The notes beneath the pieces were generated by a model. The model was given only the letters and a program-made list of their open reading frames with translations, was not told the DNA's origin and ran no database searches. DNA of 39,294 bases from Leptotrichiaceae bacterium (GTDB lineage: Bacteria > Fusobacteriota > Fusobacteriia > Fusobacteriales > Leptotrichiaceae): assembly GCA_018060185.1 (NCBI GenBank), contig JAGOWQ010000015.1, positions 1 to 39,294 of the forward strand, given 5' to 3'. Below, piece by piece: positions 9,029 through 16,963 of the stretch (within the stretch, counting starts at the first letter, position 1; each line of letters starts with the position of its first letter). The position numbers were made by a program, and so were the translations under genes.

Positions 9029-9919
9029 ATTAGAGGAAAAATCATTAGAAAAATTAAAGGTTTTTACTATATTTTAGATGAGAGCTGTAATAATTTTGAA
9101 GAAAAAAATATATACGAATGTAAATTAAAGGGAACTTTGAAAATTAAAAATGATAAATTGAATTGCATTATAGGTGATGTTGTAGAATTTGATGAAAATG
9201 AAAAAGTTATAACTAGTATTGAAAAAAGAAAAAATTTCCTTTATAGACCGTTGTTATCAAATATAGACTACATAGGTATGTTTTTTTCAATAACTCAACC
9301 AAGTTTTGATATTATTGTTTTTCAAAAAATGTTACTTAATTCCTTTGAGCAAAATATTCCTGTTATCCTTATTATTTCTAAAATAGATTTAGTTTCCAAT
9401 GAAGAACTAAATGTATTTTTAAAATATTTAAATAGTAATTTTAAAAATACATTTTCTATATTTCCTATTTCTAGCGAAAAAAATATTGGATTAAATAATT
9501 TAAAAGAACATATAAAAGGAAAATATATTACAATATCAGGACCTAGTGGAGTTGGAAAATCTACTATTATAAATAGTCTACTAGGAAAAGAGGTTTTAGT
9601 TACTAATGAAGTAAATAATAAAACTTATCGAGGGCGTCATACTACTACTGAAAGTCGTTTTTTTAAAATTGATGAAAATACTTTTATTATTGATACCCCA
9701 GGATTTTCTTCTTTTGACTTTCCAACTTTAAAAGAAAAGAAAAATCTAGAAACTTTATTTCCTGATTTTGCAAATTATGTTTCCGAATGTAAATTTAGAG
9801 ACTGTATACATATTAACGAACCAAATTGTTCTATAAAAGAAAATGTCGAAAATGGTAACATTTCTCAATTAAGATATAATTTTTATCTATATGCCCTAAA
9901 TAATATATTTAATAAGTAA
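9029..9919 (+). CDS. rsgA: Ribosome biogenesis GTPase RsgA, probable ATT start
   Basis: A circularly permuted GTPase that assists 30S subunit maturation. With the ATT start it has 296 residues, a normal RsgA length: OB fold (about 1-75, beginning with the RGKIIRKIKGFYYIL segment), G4 SKID (117-120), P-loop GPSGVGKST (171-179), G3 DTPG (222-225), and zinc ligands C254, C259, H261 and C267 in the CX4CXHX5C order. No ATG, GTG or TTG lies in frame between the upstream stop (9014) and TTG at 9137, and starting at 9137 would delete 36 residues including the first OB strands. ATT at 9029 is eight bases after a perfect AGGAGG and aligns with the usual first residue, so it is the likely initiator. It lies between the PASTA gene and rpe, as in the Firmicute rsgA locus. 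Confidence 0.93.
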   Translation: MRGKIIRKIKGFYYILDESCNNFEEKNIYECKLKGTLKIKNDKLNCIIGDVVEFDENEKVITSIEKRKNFLYRPLLSNIDYIGMFFSITQPSFDIIVFQKMLLNSFEQNIPVILIISKIDLVSNEELNVFLKYLNSNFKNTFSIFPISSEKNIGLNNLKEHIKGKYITISGPSGVGKSTIINSLLGKEVLVTNEVNNKTYRGRHTTTESRFFKIDENTFIIDTPGFSSFDFPTLKEKKNLETLFPDFANYVSECKFRDCIHINEPNCSIKENVENGNISQLRYNFYLYALNNIFNK

Positions 9920-9945
9920 ATTATAATTAAAAAGGTGGTTTTTCT

Positions 9946-10581
9946 ATGAATAAAAAAATTATTGTTGCTCCCTCTTTACTTGCAGCTGATTTTAGTAAAT
10001 TAAAAGAAGAAATTCAAGAAGTAGAAAATTATGGTGCTGAATATCTACATTTGGATGTTATGGATGGAACTTTTGTCCCTAATATATCATTTGGTGTTCC
10101 TATTATTTCTTCATTGAAAAAACATAGTAATCTTATTTTTGATGTTCATTTAATGGTTGAAAATCCTGATAGATTTATAAAAGATTTTGTTGATGCAGGT
10201 GCTGACATAATAACAGTTCATGCTGAATCCACAAAACATTTAAATAGAACTATTCAGTTAATAAAATCTTATGGAAAAAAAGTTGGGGTTTCTTTAAATC
10301 CTTCTACATCATTAGATGTTATAAAATATGATCTAAAATATTTAGATATGGTGTTAATAATGACTGTAAATCCAGGATTTGGTGGACAAAATTTTATTGA
10401 TTCCATGATTGACAAAATAAAAGAATTAAGATATATTGCACCTAATATTGATATTGAAGTTGACGGCGGTATAAACGAACAAACAGGAAAAAAGGTAAAA
10501 GAAGCTGGAGCAAATATTTTAGTAGCTGGTTCATATATATTCAGTGGAAATTATAAAGAAAAAATAGAATCATTAAAATAA
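9946..10581 (+). CDS. rpe: Ribulose-phosphate 3-epimerase
   Basis: Interconverts ribulose 5-phosphate and xylulose 5-phosphate in the pentose phosphate pathway. It is a 211-residue TIM barrel with the full set of Rpe landmarks: VAPSLLAADF at the N-terminus, HLDVMDGTFVPN with metal and catalytic residues, FDVHLMVENP, MTVNPGFGGQ and the EVDGGIN phosphate-binding region. An AAGGTGG site precedes the ATG, 26 bases after rsgA. It is co-transcribed with the PASTA and rsgA genes. Confidence 0.98.
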   Translation: MNKKIIVAPSLLAADFSKLKEEIQEVENYGAEYLHLDVMDGTFVPNISFGVPIISSLKKHSNLIFDVHLMVENPDRFIKDFVDAGADIITVHAESTKHLNRTIQLIKSYGKKVGVSLNPSTSLDVIKYDLKYLDMVLIMTVNPGFGGQNFIDSMIDKIKELRYIAPNIDIEVDGGINEQTGKKVKEAGANILVAGSYIFSGNYKEKIESLK

Positions 10582-10601
10582 AAATTATGGAGGGAAAATT
10601 T

Positions 10602-11264
10602 ATGTATCTAGATATAGAATCATTATTAGATGAATTTTATAAAACATATTATAAGATTGAAGAAATTAATTTAAGTCAAGTTATAAAATGCCTTACTACT
10701 ACTGAATTACATGTTATTGAAGCTATAGGAGAAGAATCTCTTACTATGAATGAATTATCAGATAGATTAGGTATTACTATGGGAACTGCTTCTGTAGCAG
10801 TTAATAAATTAACAGAGAAATATTTTATTGAAAGAAATCGTTCTGATGAGGATAGAAGAAAAGTTTATGTTCAACTTTCTAAAAAAGGACTTCTTGCATA
10901 TAAATATCATGTTAGTTTTCATTCTAACATTCTTGAAAAGGTCACAACTGACATAAAAAAAGAAAAGCTTGATACTTTTGTAGAAGTTTTCCAAACTATT
11001 GTTCATAATTTAAATAAAATTAAAAAGGATATCCAACCTGAATCCATTTTAAACTTTGAAAAAGGTGATATTGTACAAGTTTCTTCTATTAAAGGAAGTC
11101 CTGCTATTAGAAAATATCTAAATGAAAAAGGTATTTCTATTAAATCACTTATTAAAATTTTAGATATTAATAAACATATCATAATGTTGTTAGTTGATGG
11201 CGATGAGAAGATTATAAGTATAGAAGACGCCACTGATATAATGGTTACCAGAAACTATGTATAA
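10602..11264 (+). CDS. MarR-type winged-helix regulator fused to a FeoA-like domain
   Basis: A 220-residue cytoplasmic transcription factor. Residues about 1-145 form a MarR winged helix: recognition helix near MGTASVAVNKL (60-70) and wing at RSDEDRRKVYVQLSKKG (80-96). Residues about 147-216 resemble a FeoA/SH3-like domain: NFEKGDIVQVSSI, a central KYLNEKGIS, and a C-terminal strand where metal-binding FeoA domains have their basic loop. FeoA-like C-terminal domains are known from DtxR/MntR metal regulators, so a metal-sensing role is a reasonable inference. The ligand residues of DtxR proteins are not obviously present. ATG at 10602 follows GGAGGG by seven bases; the ATG at 10587 overlaps that site and is rejected. 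It lies between rpe and rqcH in the same run. Confidence 0.82.
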   Translation: MYLDIESLLDEFYKTYYKIEEINLSQVIKCLTTTELHVIEAIGEESLTMNELSDRLGITMGTASVAVNKLTEKYFIERNRSDEDRRKVYVQLSKKGLLAYKYHVSFHSNILEKVTTDIKKEKLDTFVEVFQTIVHNLNKIKKDIQPESILNFEKGDIVQVSSIKGSPAIRKYLNEKGISIKSLIKILDINKHIIMLLVDGDEKIISIEDATDIMVTRNYV

Positions 11265-11285
11265 TTTAAATTTACGGAGAAAAAT

Positions 11286-12890
11286 ATGATTTACTTAGAT
11301 GGAATTGGATTATCATTTTTAAAAAATGAAATTAAAAAAAAAGTTTTAAACTATAAATTAACAAAAATACATCAATACGATCGTTCTTCTTTTTCATTTT
11401 ATTTTGGAAAAAATAACTTATTATTTCAAGTAAAAGATAATTCTACTATTTTTTATATAAAAGACGAAAAAGATTTAAATACAGATTTTCAGTCTAAATT
11501 TCTTCTCTCTCTGAAGAAATATATATTAAATTCTATTTTAGTAAATATTAGACAAGAAGGATTTGATCGTATTCTTTATTTTGATTTTGAAAAATTAAAT
11601 AAATTTGGTGATATAGAAAAATATACTCTTATAATGGAAATTATGGGTAAATCGAGTAATATTTTCCTAACTTCTGGAAATAAGATTTTGACAGCTCTAT
11701 ATTTTTCAGGTATAGAAGATGGAAATCGTGTTATTATGTCAGGGGCTAGTTATATTCTGCCCTTTGAAAATAAAAAAATATCTCCTTTATATATGGAAGA
11801 GGAAAACTTTCCTTTTGAACCAAAAGATTTTATTAATAAAGTAGAAGGAATAGGAAAACCTTTTGCGAATCATTGTTATCAAAATTTTTATTTATTTAAA
11901 AAGTATATTTCTGAATACTCCCCTATTATGTATGAGTTAGAAAATAACGGAAAAACTCAGAAAGTTTTAACCTATAATAGTTTTAATGAGTTTTCTGAAA
12001 AATCTAAATCCTCTGTTTTATTTAATTCATTAAATGATGGGCTAAATGAATATTTTAAATCTACTATTACTTCTAATTTAATTAATGAAAAGAAAAAAGT
12101 TTTATTAAAATATATCGATTCACAAATAAAAAAATATATTAAAATAGAAAAAAATATACAAATTGATTTAAATAAAAATAAAAATTATGAAAACTTTAAA
12201 ATCATTGGAGATATTTTAGCTGCAAATATGCATACTCTAAAACATGGAATTAGTGAAATTACTCTATTTGATTTTTATAATAATAAAAACATTACTATAA
12301 CATTAGATCCTCTTTTATCTCCTAATAATAACCTAAATGTTTATTATAACAAATATAACAAAGGTAAAAGAACGATCAATGCCCTTAAAGAAAGACTTTT
12401 ACATATAAAATCTGAACTTGAATATTTTGAACAAATAAAACTTTTTATTGATAAAGAAACTGATTTTATAGGAATTGAAGAAATTGAAAATGAGCTTAAC
12501 CTTAATAAAAATAATAAAAATAAAATTAAATTAAATAGGACTAAAAAAAGAGAATTGCTCTCTTTTGAACATAATAGATTCAAAATTTTTGTAGGAAGAA
12601 ATAACAAAGAAAACGAAGAAATTTCTTTTTCTAAAGGAAATTTTAATGATATATGGCTTCATATAAAAGATATACCTGGAAGTCATGTTCTAATTTTAAG
12701 AGAAAATAAAAGCATTGATAACGATACTCTATTCTATGCTGCTAAGCTCGCAGCTCAGTATTCCAAGGGAAACATTGGAGACAAAGTTACCATTGATTAT
12801 TGTGAAAGAAAATTTGTTAAAAAAATTAAAAATTCAAAACCAGGTAATGTGACATATTCAAACTTTGCTTCTCTGAATATAATTATTTAG
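11286..12890 (+). CDS. rqcH: NFACT-family ribosome quality-control protein RqcH (Rqc2/FbpA homolog)
   Basis: Binds stalled 50S-peptidyl-tRNA complexes and recruits tRNA-Ala for C-terminal alanine tailing. The 534-residue protein has the NFACT-N domain (about 1-190), containing the D94-R95 pair and the E118-I-M120 motif needed for tRNA-Ala binding in B. subtilis RqcH. A helical coiled-coil arm follows (about 250-420), then the NFACT-R domain (about 440-530) with DIWLHIKDIPGSHVLI and the end motif SKPGNVTYSNFASLNI. All landmarks are intact. It is often annotated as a fibronectin-binding protein on historical grounds. It starts 21 bases after the MarR-FeoA gene with a GGAG site. Confidence 0.95.
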   Translation: MIYLDGIGLSFLKNEIKKKVLNYKLTKIHQYDRSSFSFYFGKNNLLFQVKDNSTIFYIKDEKDLNTDFQSKFLLSLKKYILNSILVNIRQEGFDRILYFDFEKLNKFGDIEKYTLIMEIMGKSSNIFLTSGNKILTALYFSGIEDGNRVIMSGASYILPFENKKISPLYMEEENFPFEPKDFINKVEGIGKPFANHCYQNFYLFKKYISEYSPIMYELENNGKTQKVLTYNSFNEFSEKSKSSVLFNSLNDGLNEYFKSTITSNLINEKKKVLLKYIDSQIKKYIKIEKNIQIDLNKNKNYENFKIIGDILAANMHTLKHGISEITLFDFYNNKNITITLDPLLSPNNNLNVYYNKYNKGKRTINALKERLLHIKSELEYFEQIKLFIDKETDFIGIEEIENELNLNKNNKNKIKLNRTKKRELLSFEHNRFKIFVGRNNKENEEISFSKGNFNDIWLHIKDIPGSHVLILRENKSIDNDTLFYAAKLAAQYSKGNIGDKVTIDYCERKFVKKIKNSKPGNVTYSNFASLNIII

Positions 12891-12918
12891 TTAATATATT
12901 ATTAAATCATTTATTTCA

Positions 12919-12947
12919 TTGACAAAAATTAAAATCTGATGTAAAAT
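12919..12947 (+). promoter_or_regulatory. Promoter of the HPr gene
   Basis: A consensus TTGACA (12919-12924) and TAAAAT (12942-12947) are separated by 17 bases, giving a leader of about 28 bases with an AAGGAGG site. It is one of the strongest promoters in the window, as expected for HPr. Confidence 0.8.
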
Positions 12948-12980
12948 AAGATGACTAACAAATAAGGAGGATATATAAAT

Positions 12981-13241
12981 ATGGCAAGTAAGACAGTTGT
13001 TATGACTAACCCTACAGGATTACATACTAGACCAGGGGGAGTATTTGTTGCAAAAGCAAAAGAATTTGAAAGTGATGTTACAGTTGAACACGATGGTAAA
13101 ACTGTTAACGGAAAATCATTATTAAAATTATTGTCTATAGGGATTAAAAATGGTTCTGAAGTTACTGTACACGCAAGTGGAGCTGACGAGGATCAAGCTG
13201 TTGAAGTTTTAGGAGAGTTAATTGCAAATATAAGAGACTAA
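12981..13241 (+). CDS. ptsH: HPr, phosphocarrier protein of the PTS
   Basis: An 86-residue HPr that carries phosphate from enzyme I to the sugar-specific EIIA domains, such as the one serving the EIICB encoded at 27167-28741. The active-site histidine is H15 in GLHTRPG. Ser46 is present in GKSLLKLL at the position phosphorylated by HPr kinase in Firmicutes, although the usual KSIM is KSLL here. The gene is monocistronic, with its own strong promoter and terminator; no enzyme I gene follows. Confidence 0.97.
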   Translation: MASKTVVMTNPTGLHTRPGGVFVAKAKEFESDVTVEHDGKTVNGKSLLKLLSIGIKNGSEVTVHASGADEDQAVEVLGELIANIRD

Positions 13242-13268
13242 TTTATTTATTATATTATGTAAATTAAA

Positions 13269-13300
13269 ATGGAGTAATAAATTACTCCATTTTTTATTTT
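13269..13300. terminator. Bidirectional terminator between ptsH and pyrG
   Basis: The perfect hairpin ATGGAGTAAT / ATTACTCCAT (13269-13278 with 13281-13290, two-base loop) is followed by TTTTTATTTTT. On the minus strand the flank reads ATTTTAATTT, so it can also end the convergent pyrG transcript. Confidence 0.9.
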
Positions 13301-13306
13301 TAACAA

Positions 13307-14917
13307 TTATTTTCCACTCTTTTTTAATGCTGCTTTTATCCAACCTGTGAATAATGGATGAGGTTTATTAGGTCTACTTTTAAACTCTGGATGATATTGG
13401 CATGCAACAAAATAAGAATGATCTTTTATTTCAATAACTTCTACATAATTTCCGTCTGGTGAAAGTCCTACTATGTCCATACCAGCTTTTTGAAAATCTT
13501 CTTTATATAAATTATTAAATTCATATCTATGTCTATGCCTTTCACTTATATTAACTTTTCCATAAACTTTTGCAACAAAACTATCATCTTTTAAAATACA
13601 AGGATAAGAACCTAGTCTCATTGTTCCACCCAAGTCTTTTAATCCTTTTTGCTCTTCCATTAAACTTATTACAGGATACTTAGTATCTTTATCAAATTCT
13701 GTTGAGGTAGCATCAGAATAATTTAAAACATTTCTTGCAAATTCTACACAAGCTAGCTGCATTCCAAGACAAATTCCAAAGAAAGGAATATTATTTTCTC
13801 TAGCATATTTTATAGCTTCTATTTTACCGTCTACTCCTCTGTCTCCAAATCCTCCAGGAACCAATATTCCGTCATAATTTGAAAGTTTTTCTATGTCAAA
13901 TTTTCCTGCTTTTAAATAATCTATTTCCACTTTTGAATCAAGATTAAATCCTGCATGTTCTATTGATTCATTTATACTTATATATGCATCTTTTAATTCT
14001 ACATATTTACCAACTACTGCTACCTTTATATTTTTCTTTGGATTTTTAAATTTTTGAACCATTTCACTCCATTCAGAAAGAGATGGTTTATTATTCTCTA
14101 TTTTAAAATGTTTACAAATTACATCTGCAAGTCCAAGTTTTTCCATTGTTAAAGGTATTTCATATAAATTTTCAGCATCTGTAGACTCTATAACTGCTTC
14201 TTCATCTATATCACAAAATAAAGATATTTTCTTTTTTATATTTATATCTACAGGATGTTCACTTCTTACTACTATAACATCTGGAGATATCCCTAATCCT
14301 TGAAGTATTTTAACACTGTGTTGTGTGGGCTTAGTTTTTAATTCTCCTGCTGCTTTTAAATAAGGAAGCAATGTTACATGAATATATGCTATATTCTCCC
14401 TTCCTACCTCTCTTTTCCATTGCCTAATTGCTTCTATAAAAGGATCACTCTCTATATCTCCTATAGTTCCTCCTATTTCAGTTATAACAATGTCAGAATT
14501 ACTTTTTTCAGCAGCTTTTTTTATGCTTATTTTAATTTCATCAGTTACATGAGGTATAGTTTGAACTGTACCACCTAGAAATTCACCTTTTCTTTCCTTT
14601 GAAATTATTCTTGACATAATTTTCCCTGTGGTGAGATTATTATATTTTGTTAAATCCTCATTTATAAATCTTTCGTAATGACCTAAATCCAAATCTGTTT
14701 CTGCACCATCTTCTGTAACAAATACTTCTCCATGTTGATAAGGACTCATAGTTCCAGGATCTACGTTTAAATACGGATCGAATTTTTGAATAGTAACTTT
14801 ATATCCTCTTTCTTTTACTAATCTTCCCAATGAGGATGCCACTATTCCTTTTCCCAATGAAGATACTACTCCACCAGTAACAAAAATATATTTTGTTTTA
14901 TCAATCTTTGTTTTCAT
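13307..14917 (-). CDS. pyrG: CTP synthase
   Basis: Makes CTP from UTP, ATP and glutamine. The 536-residue protein has the synthetase domain (about 1-270), with the N-terminal P-loop [11 protein letters not shown] and the [24 protein letters not shown] region. The class I glutaminase domain (about 298-536) has nucleophile C383 in GICLGMQLA and the H509/E511 pair in QYHPEF. Start: ATG with AGGAGG. It is transcribed away from fba, with a terminator-like hairpin in the leader region. Confidence 0.98.
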   Translation of the reverse strand: MKTKIDKTKYIFVTGGVVSSLGKGIVASSLGRLVKERGYKVTIQKFDPYLNVDPGTMSPYQHGEVFVTEDGAETDLDLGHYERFINEDLTKYNNLTTGKIMSRIISKERKGEFLGGTVQTIPHVTDEIKISIKKAAEKSNSDIVITEIGGTIGDIESDPFIEAIRQWKREVGRENIAYIHVTLLPYLKAAGELKTKPTQHSVKILQGLGISPDVIVVRSEHPVDINIKKKISLFCDIDEEAVIESTDAENLYEIPLTMEKLGLADVICKHFKIENNKPSLSEWSEMVQKFKNPKKNIKVAVVGKYVELKDAYISINESIEHAGFNLDSKVEIDYLKAGKFDIEKLSNYDGILVPGGFGDRGVDGKIEAIKYARENNIPFFGICLGMQLACVEFARNVLNYSDATSTEFDKDTKYPVISLMEEQKGLKDLGGTMRLGSYPCILKDDSFVAKVYGKVNISERHRHRYEFNNLYKEDFQKAGMDIVGLSPDGNYVEVIEIKDHSYFVACQYHPEFKSRPNKPHPLFTGWIKAALKKSGK

Positions 14918-14954
14918 TTTTCCTCCTAAAAATAACTGATAATAATTTATTTAC

Positions 14955-14986
14955 AAATAAAAAAGATGAAAAAAAAAATTTCACCT
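14955..14986 (-). terminator. Minus-strand terminator between fba and pyrG (possible leader attenuator)
   Basis: On the minus strand AGGTGAAA (14979-14986) pairs with TTTCATCT (14964-14971), allowing one G-U pair, and is followed by TTTTTATTT. It either ends fba transcription or, if the pyrG promoter is upstream of it, acts as an attenuator. pyrG of B. subtilis is controlled by leader termination, but I see no clear promoter upstream of the hairpin to support that here. Confidence 0.6.
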
Positions 14987-15017
14987 CATTTTAGATAATT
15001 CTTGTAGTAGTATTTTT

Positions 15018-15070
15018 AAAGAGAGTTAGCTAGAATAACTAACTCTCTTTAGTTATTTTTTTATTTTTTT
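15018..15070 (+). terminator. Strong hairpin with its T tract on the plus strand, next to the 3' end of fba
   Basis: AAAGAGAGTTAG (15018-15029) and CTAACTCTCTTT (15039-15050) form a perfect 12-bp stem. The T-rich tract (15054-15070) follows on the plus strand, whereas both neighbouring genes are on the minus strand. In the minus direction the stem is followed by A residues. Confidence 0.6.
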
Positions 15071-15082
15071 ACTAAATTTTTA

Positions 15083-16069
15083 TTATTTTCTTTCAGTTCC
15101 TTTTTTATATGCTCCTTCAGAACCAAATACAGTTTTAATTTTTTCTTTATAATAATCTTTCATATAATTTTTAGCTGGTCCTACATATTTTCTAGGGTCA
15201 AATTCTCCTGGTTTAGTTCCAAATACTTCTCTTATTCCAGCTGTGAATGCTAATCTTCCATCAGTATCTACATTTATTTTAGAAACTGCAGATTTTGAAG
15301 CTAATCTCAATTGCTCATCAGGTATACCAATTGCATCTTCTATTTCTCCACCATATTTTTTAATCATATCTACGAATTTTTTAGGTACTCCTGATGATCC
15401 GTGTAATACTATTGGGAATCCTGGTATTCTTTTTTCTATTTCTTCTAAAATATCTAATCTTAATTTAGGGTCTGTCCCTGGTTTAAATTTATGTGCACCG
15501 TGAGAAGTTCCTATAGCTATTGCTAATGAGTCAACTCCAGTTCCTTTTACAAATTCTTCTACTTCCTCAGGTTGAGTAAATACATGATGCTCAGCTACTA
15601 CGTCATCTTCTACTCCTGCTAATACACCTAATTCAGCTTCTACTGTTACGTCTTTTGAATGTGCATAATCAGCTACTTCTTTAGAAATTGCAATATTTTC
15701 TTCAAAAGAGTGATGTGAAGCATCTATCATTACTGAAGAAAATCCATACTCTATACAATCTTTAGCTACTTCAAAACTTGGTCCATGATCTAAATGTAAT
15801 GCTACCGGTATGTCAGATCCTGAAGCTTTTACATATGAAGTTGCAGCTTTAGCCAACCAAGGTAACATTTCTTTTCCTATATAATCTCTCGCCCCTGTTG
15901 ATACTTGTAATATTACTGGTGATCCTGTTTCAACACATGCTTCTATAATACCTTGTAATTGTTCCAAATTGTTAAAATTAAATGCCGGAACCGAGTATCC
16001 TTCTTTGTTTGCTTTTGCAAACATTTCTTTAGTGTTACTTAATCCTAAATCTTTGAAATTATATTTCAT
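15083..16069 (-). CDS. fba: Class II fructose-bisphosphate aldolase
   Basis: Cleaves fructose 1,6-bisphosphate in glycolysis. It is a 328-residue zinc-dependent (class II) TIM-barrel enzyme. Zinc and catalytic residues are visible in ALHLDHGPSFE and SVMIDASHHSFEENI, then TVEAELGVLAGVEDD, the AIGTSHGAHKF loop and VLHGSSGVPKK, and phosphate-binding residues near the FNFNNLEQLQ start. It has an AGGAGG site and its own promoter. It is glycolytic and fits the sugar-fermenting profile of the window. Confidence 0.97.
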   Translation of the reverse strand: MKYNFKDLGLSNTKEMFAKANKEGYSVPAFNFNNLEQLQGIIEACVETGSPVILQVSTGARDYIGKEMLPWLAKAATSYVKASGSDIPVALHLDHGPSFEVAKDCIEYGFSSVMIDASHHSFEENIAISKEVADYAHSKDVTVEAELGVLAGVEDDVVAEHHVFTQPEEVEEFVKGTGVDSLAIAIGTSHGAHKFKPGTDPKLRLDILEEIEKRIPGFPIVLHGSSGVPKKFVDMIKKYGGEIEDAIGIPDEQLRLASKSAVSKINVDTDGRLAFTAGIREVFGTKPGEFDPRKYVGPAKNYMKDYYKEKIKTVFGSEGAYKKGTERK

Positions 16070-16120
16070 CTTTCCTCCTAAAATATGTATAAATTATTAT
16101 TATTACTTTTACTTAAATAT

Positions 16121-16149
16121 ATACTAACAAATTTTTATAAAAAAATCAA
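16121..16149 (-). promoter_or_regulatory. Promoter of fba
   Basis: On the minus strand, TTGATT (16144-16149) and TAGTAT (16121-16126) are spaced by 17 bases, about 50 bases before the fba start. The -10 is only a 4/6 match. Confidence 0.45.
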
Positions 16150-16181
16150 TATATTTTAAAGTTTTTTAAAAATCAACTTTG

Positions 16182-16889
16182 TTACTCAATAATACTTTCT
16201 TTTATTAATTGTTCTACAGAATCTATTCTAAGAATATTTTTATCAGTAAACCCGGGTATTCCTTTTACTCTACCTCTATTAGAAACTTGCCAAATTACCC
16301 ATCTTTTATCTTCTTCTAATTTTGGTATAAACTTAATATCCCTTATCCAAAGTTTATTATTTGGAAATTCTCCTTTTATGTAGGCATTGTAAGTATGGTA
16401 TGTAACATATATTATAACTCTTTTTTTGTAATGTGCTTCAAGTCTCGTTATCATATCATTCATTTCTTTTAAAACAATTTCTTTAGGATATCTAGTGGGT
16501 ATTTCTAAGTCTATTACTGGAGGCAATGTTTTGTCAGAAATTGGTACTTTACTCATATAGTAATCTGCTTGAGCCTCTCCACTACTCATCATTGAAAAAA
16601 AATGATACGCTCCCACTGTAAATCCATTTAGTCTAGCATTATTCCAATTATAAAAAAAATCTGTATCTAAAAAATCTTTTCCCTCTGTAGCTTTCATTAT
16701 TATAAACTTATATTTTTTATCTACCAATTGCCAATTTATTCTATCTTGGTGATGAGAAACATCAAGACCTTGCACTTTGTAAATTTTTGCTAATATATCA
16801 TTATGATAAACATATCCTGATAATTCTAAATAAACCGCTATAATTCCAAAAAACATAAGAAAAAATAAAATTTTCAAAAATTTATTCAT
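16182..16889 (-). CDS. Membrane-anchored or secreted GH25 lysozyme
   Basis: A 235-residue glycoside hydrolase family 25 (Chalaropsis-type) muramidase. It has an N-terminal hydrophobic segment (about 5-22) that is an uncleaved anchor or signal peptide. The catalytic domain (about 38-230) has GLDVSHHQ with D43, MKATEG, the GAYHFF strand and PVIDLE with D127 and E129, the acid pair expected for catalysis. These hydrolyse the MurNAc-GlcNAc bond. No phage genes surround it, so it is a cellular wall-remodelling enzyme rather than an endolysin by context. It lies 74 bases downstream of serS in the same direction and is probably the last gene of the MORN-whiA-lpxK-serS run. Confidence 0.9.
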   Translation of the reverse strand: MNKFLKILFFLMFFGIIAVYLELSGYVYHNDILAKIYKVQGLDVSHHQDRINWQLVDKKYKFIIMKATEGKDFLDTDFFYNWNNARLNGFTVGAYHFFSMMSSGEAQADYYMSKVPISDKTLPPVIDLEIPTRYPKEIVLKEMNDMITRLEAHYKKRVIIYVTYHTYNAYIKGEFPNNKLWIRDIKFIPKLEEDKRWVIWQVSNRGRVKGIPGFTDKNILRIDSVEQLIKESIIE

Positions 16890-16963
16890 TTTTTCTCCTA
16901 TCTCCTTTTATTTATTACAAGTCTTTAATTCAAATAATTTTCTCTACCATATCTATTATAAAT

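Noticed and set aside
13307..14917. CTP synthase frame disruption suggested by many stop-rich alternative frames
   Set aside because: The 536-residue frame is intact with all catalytic residues; other frames are only shadows.
16182..16889. Prophage endolysin
   Set aside because: The GH25 protein has its own N-terminal membrane segment and is flanked by housekeeping genes with no holin or structural phage genes.
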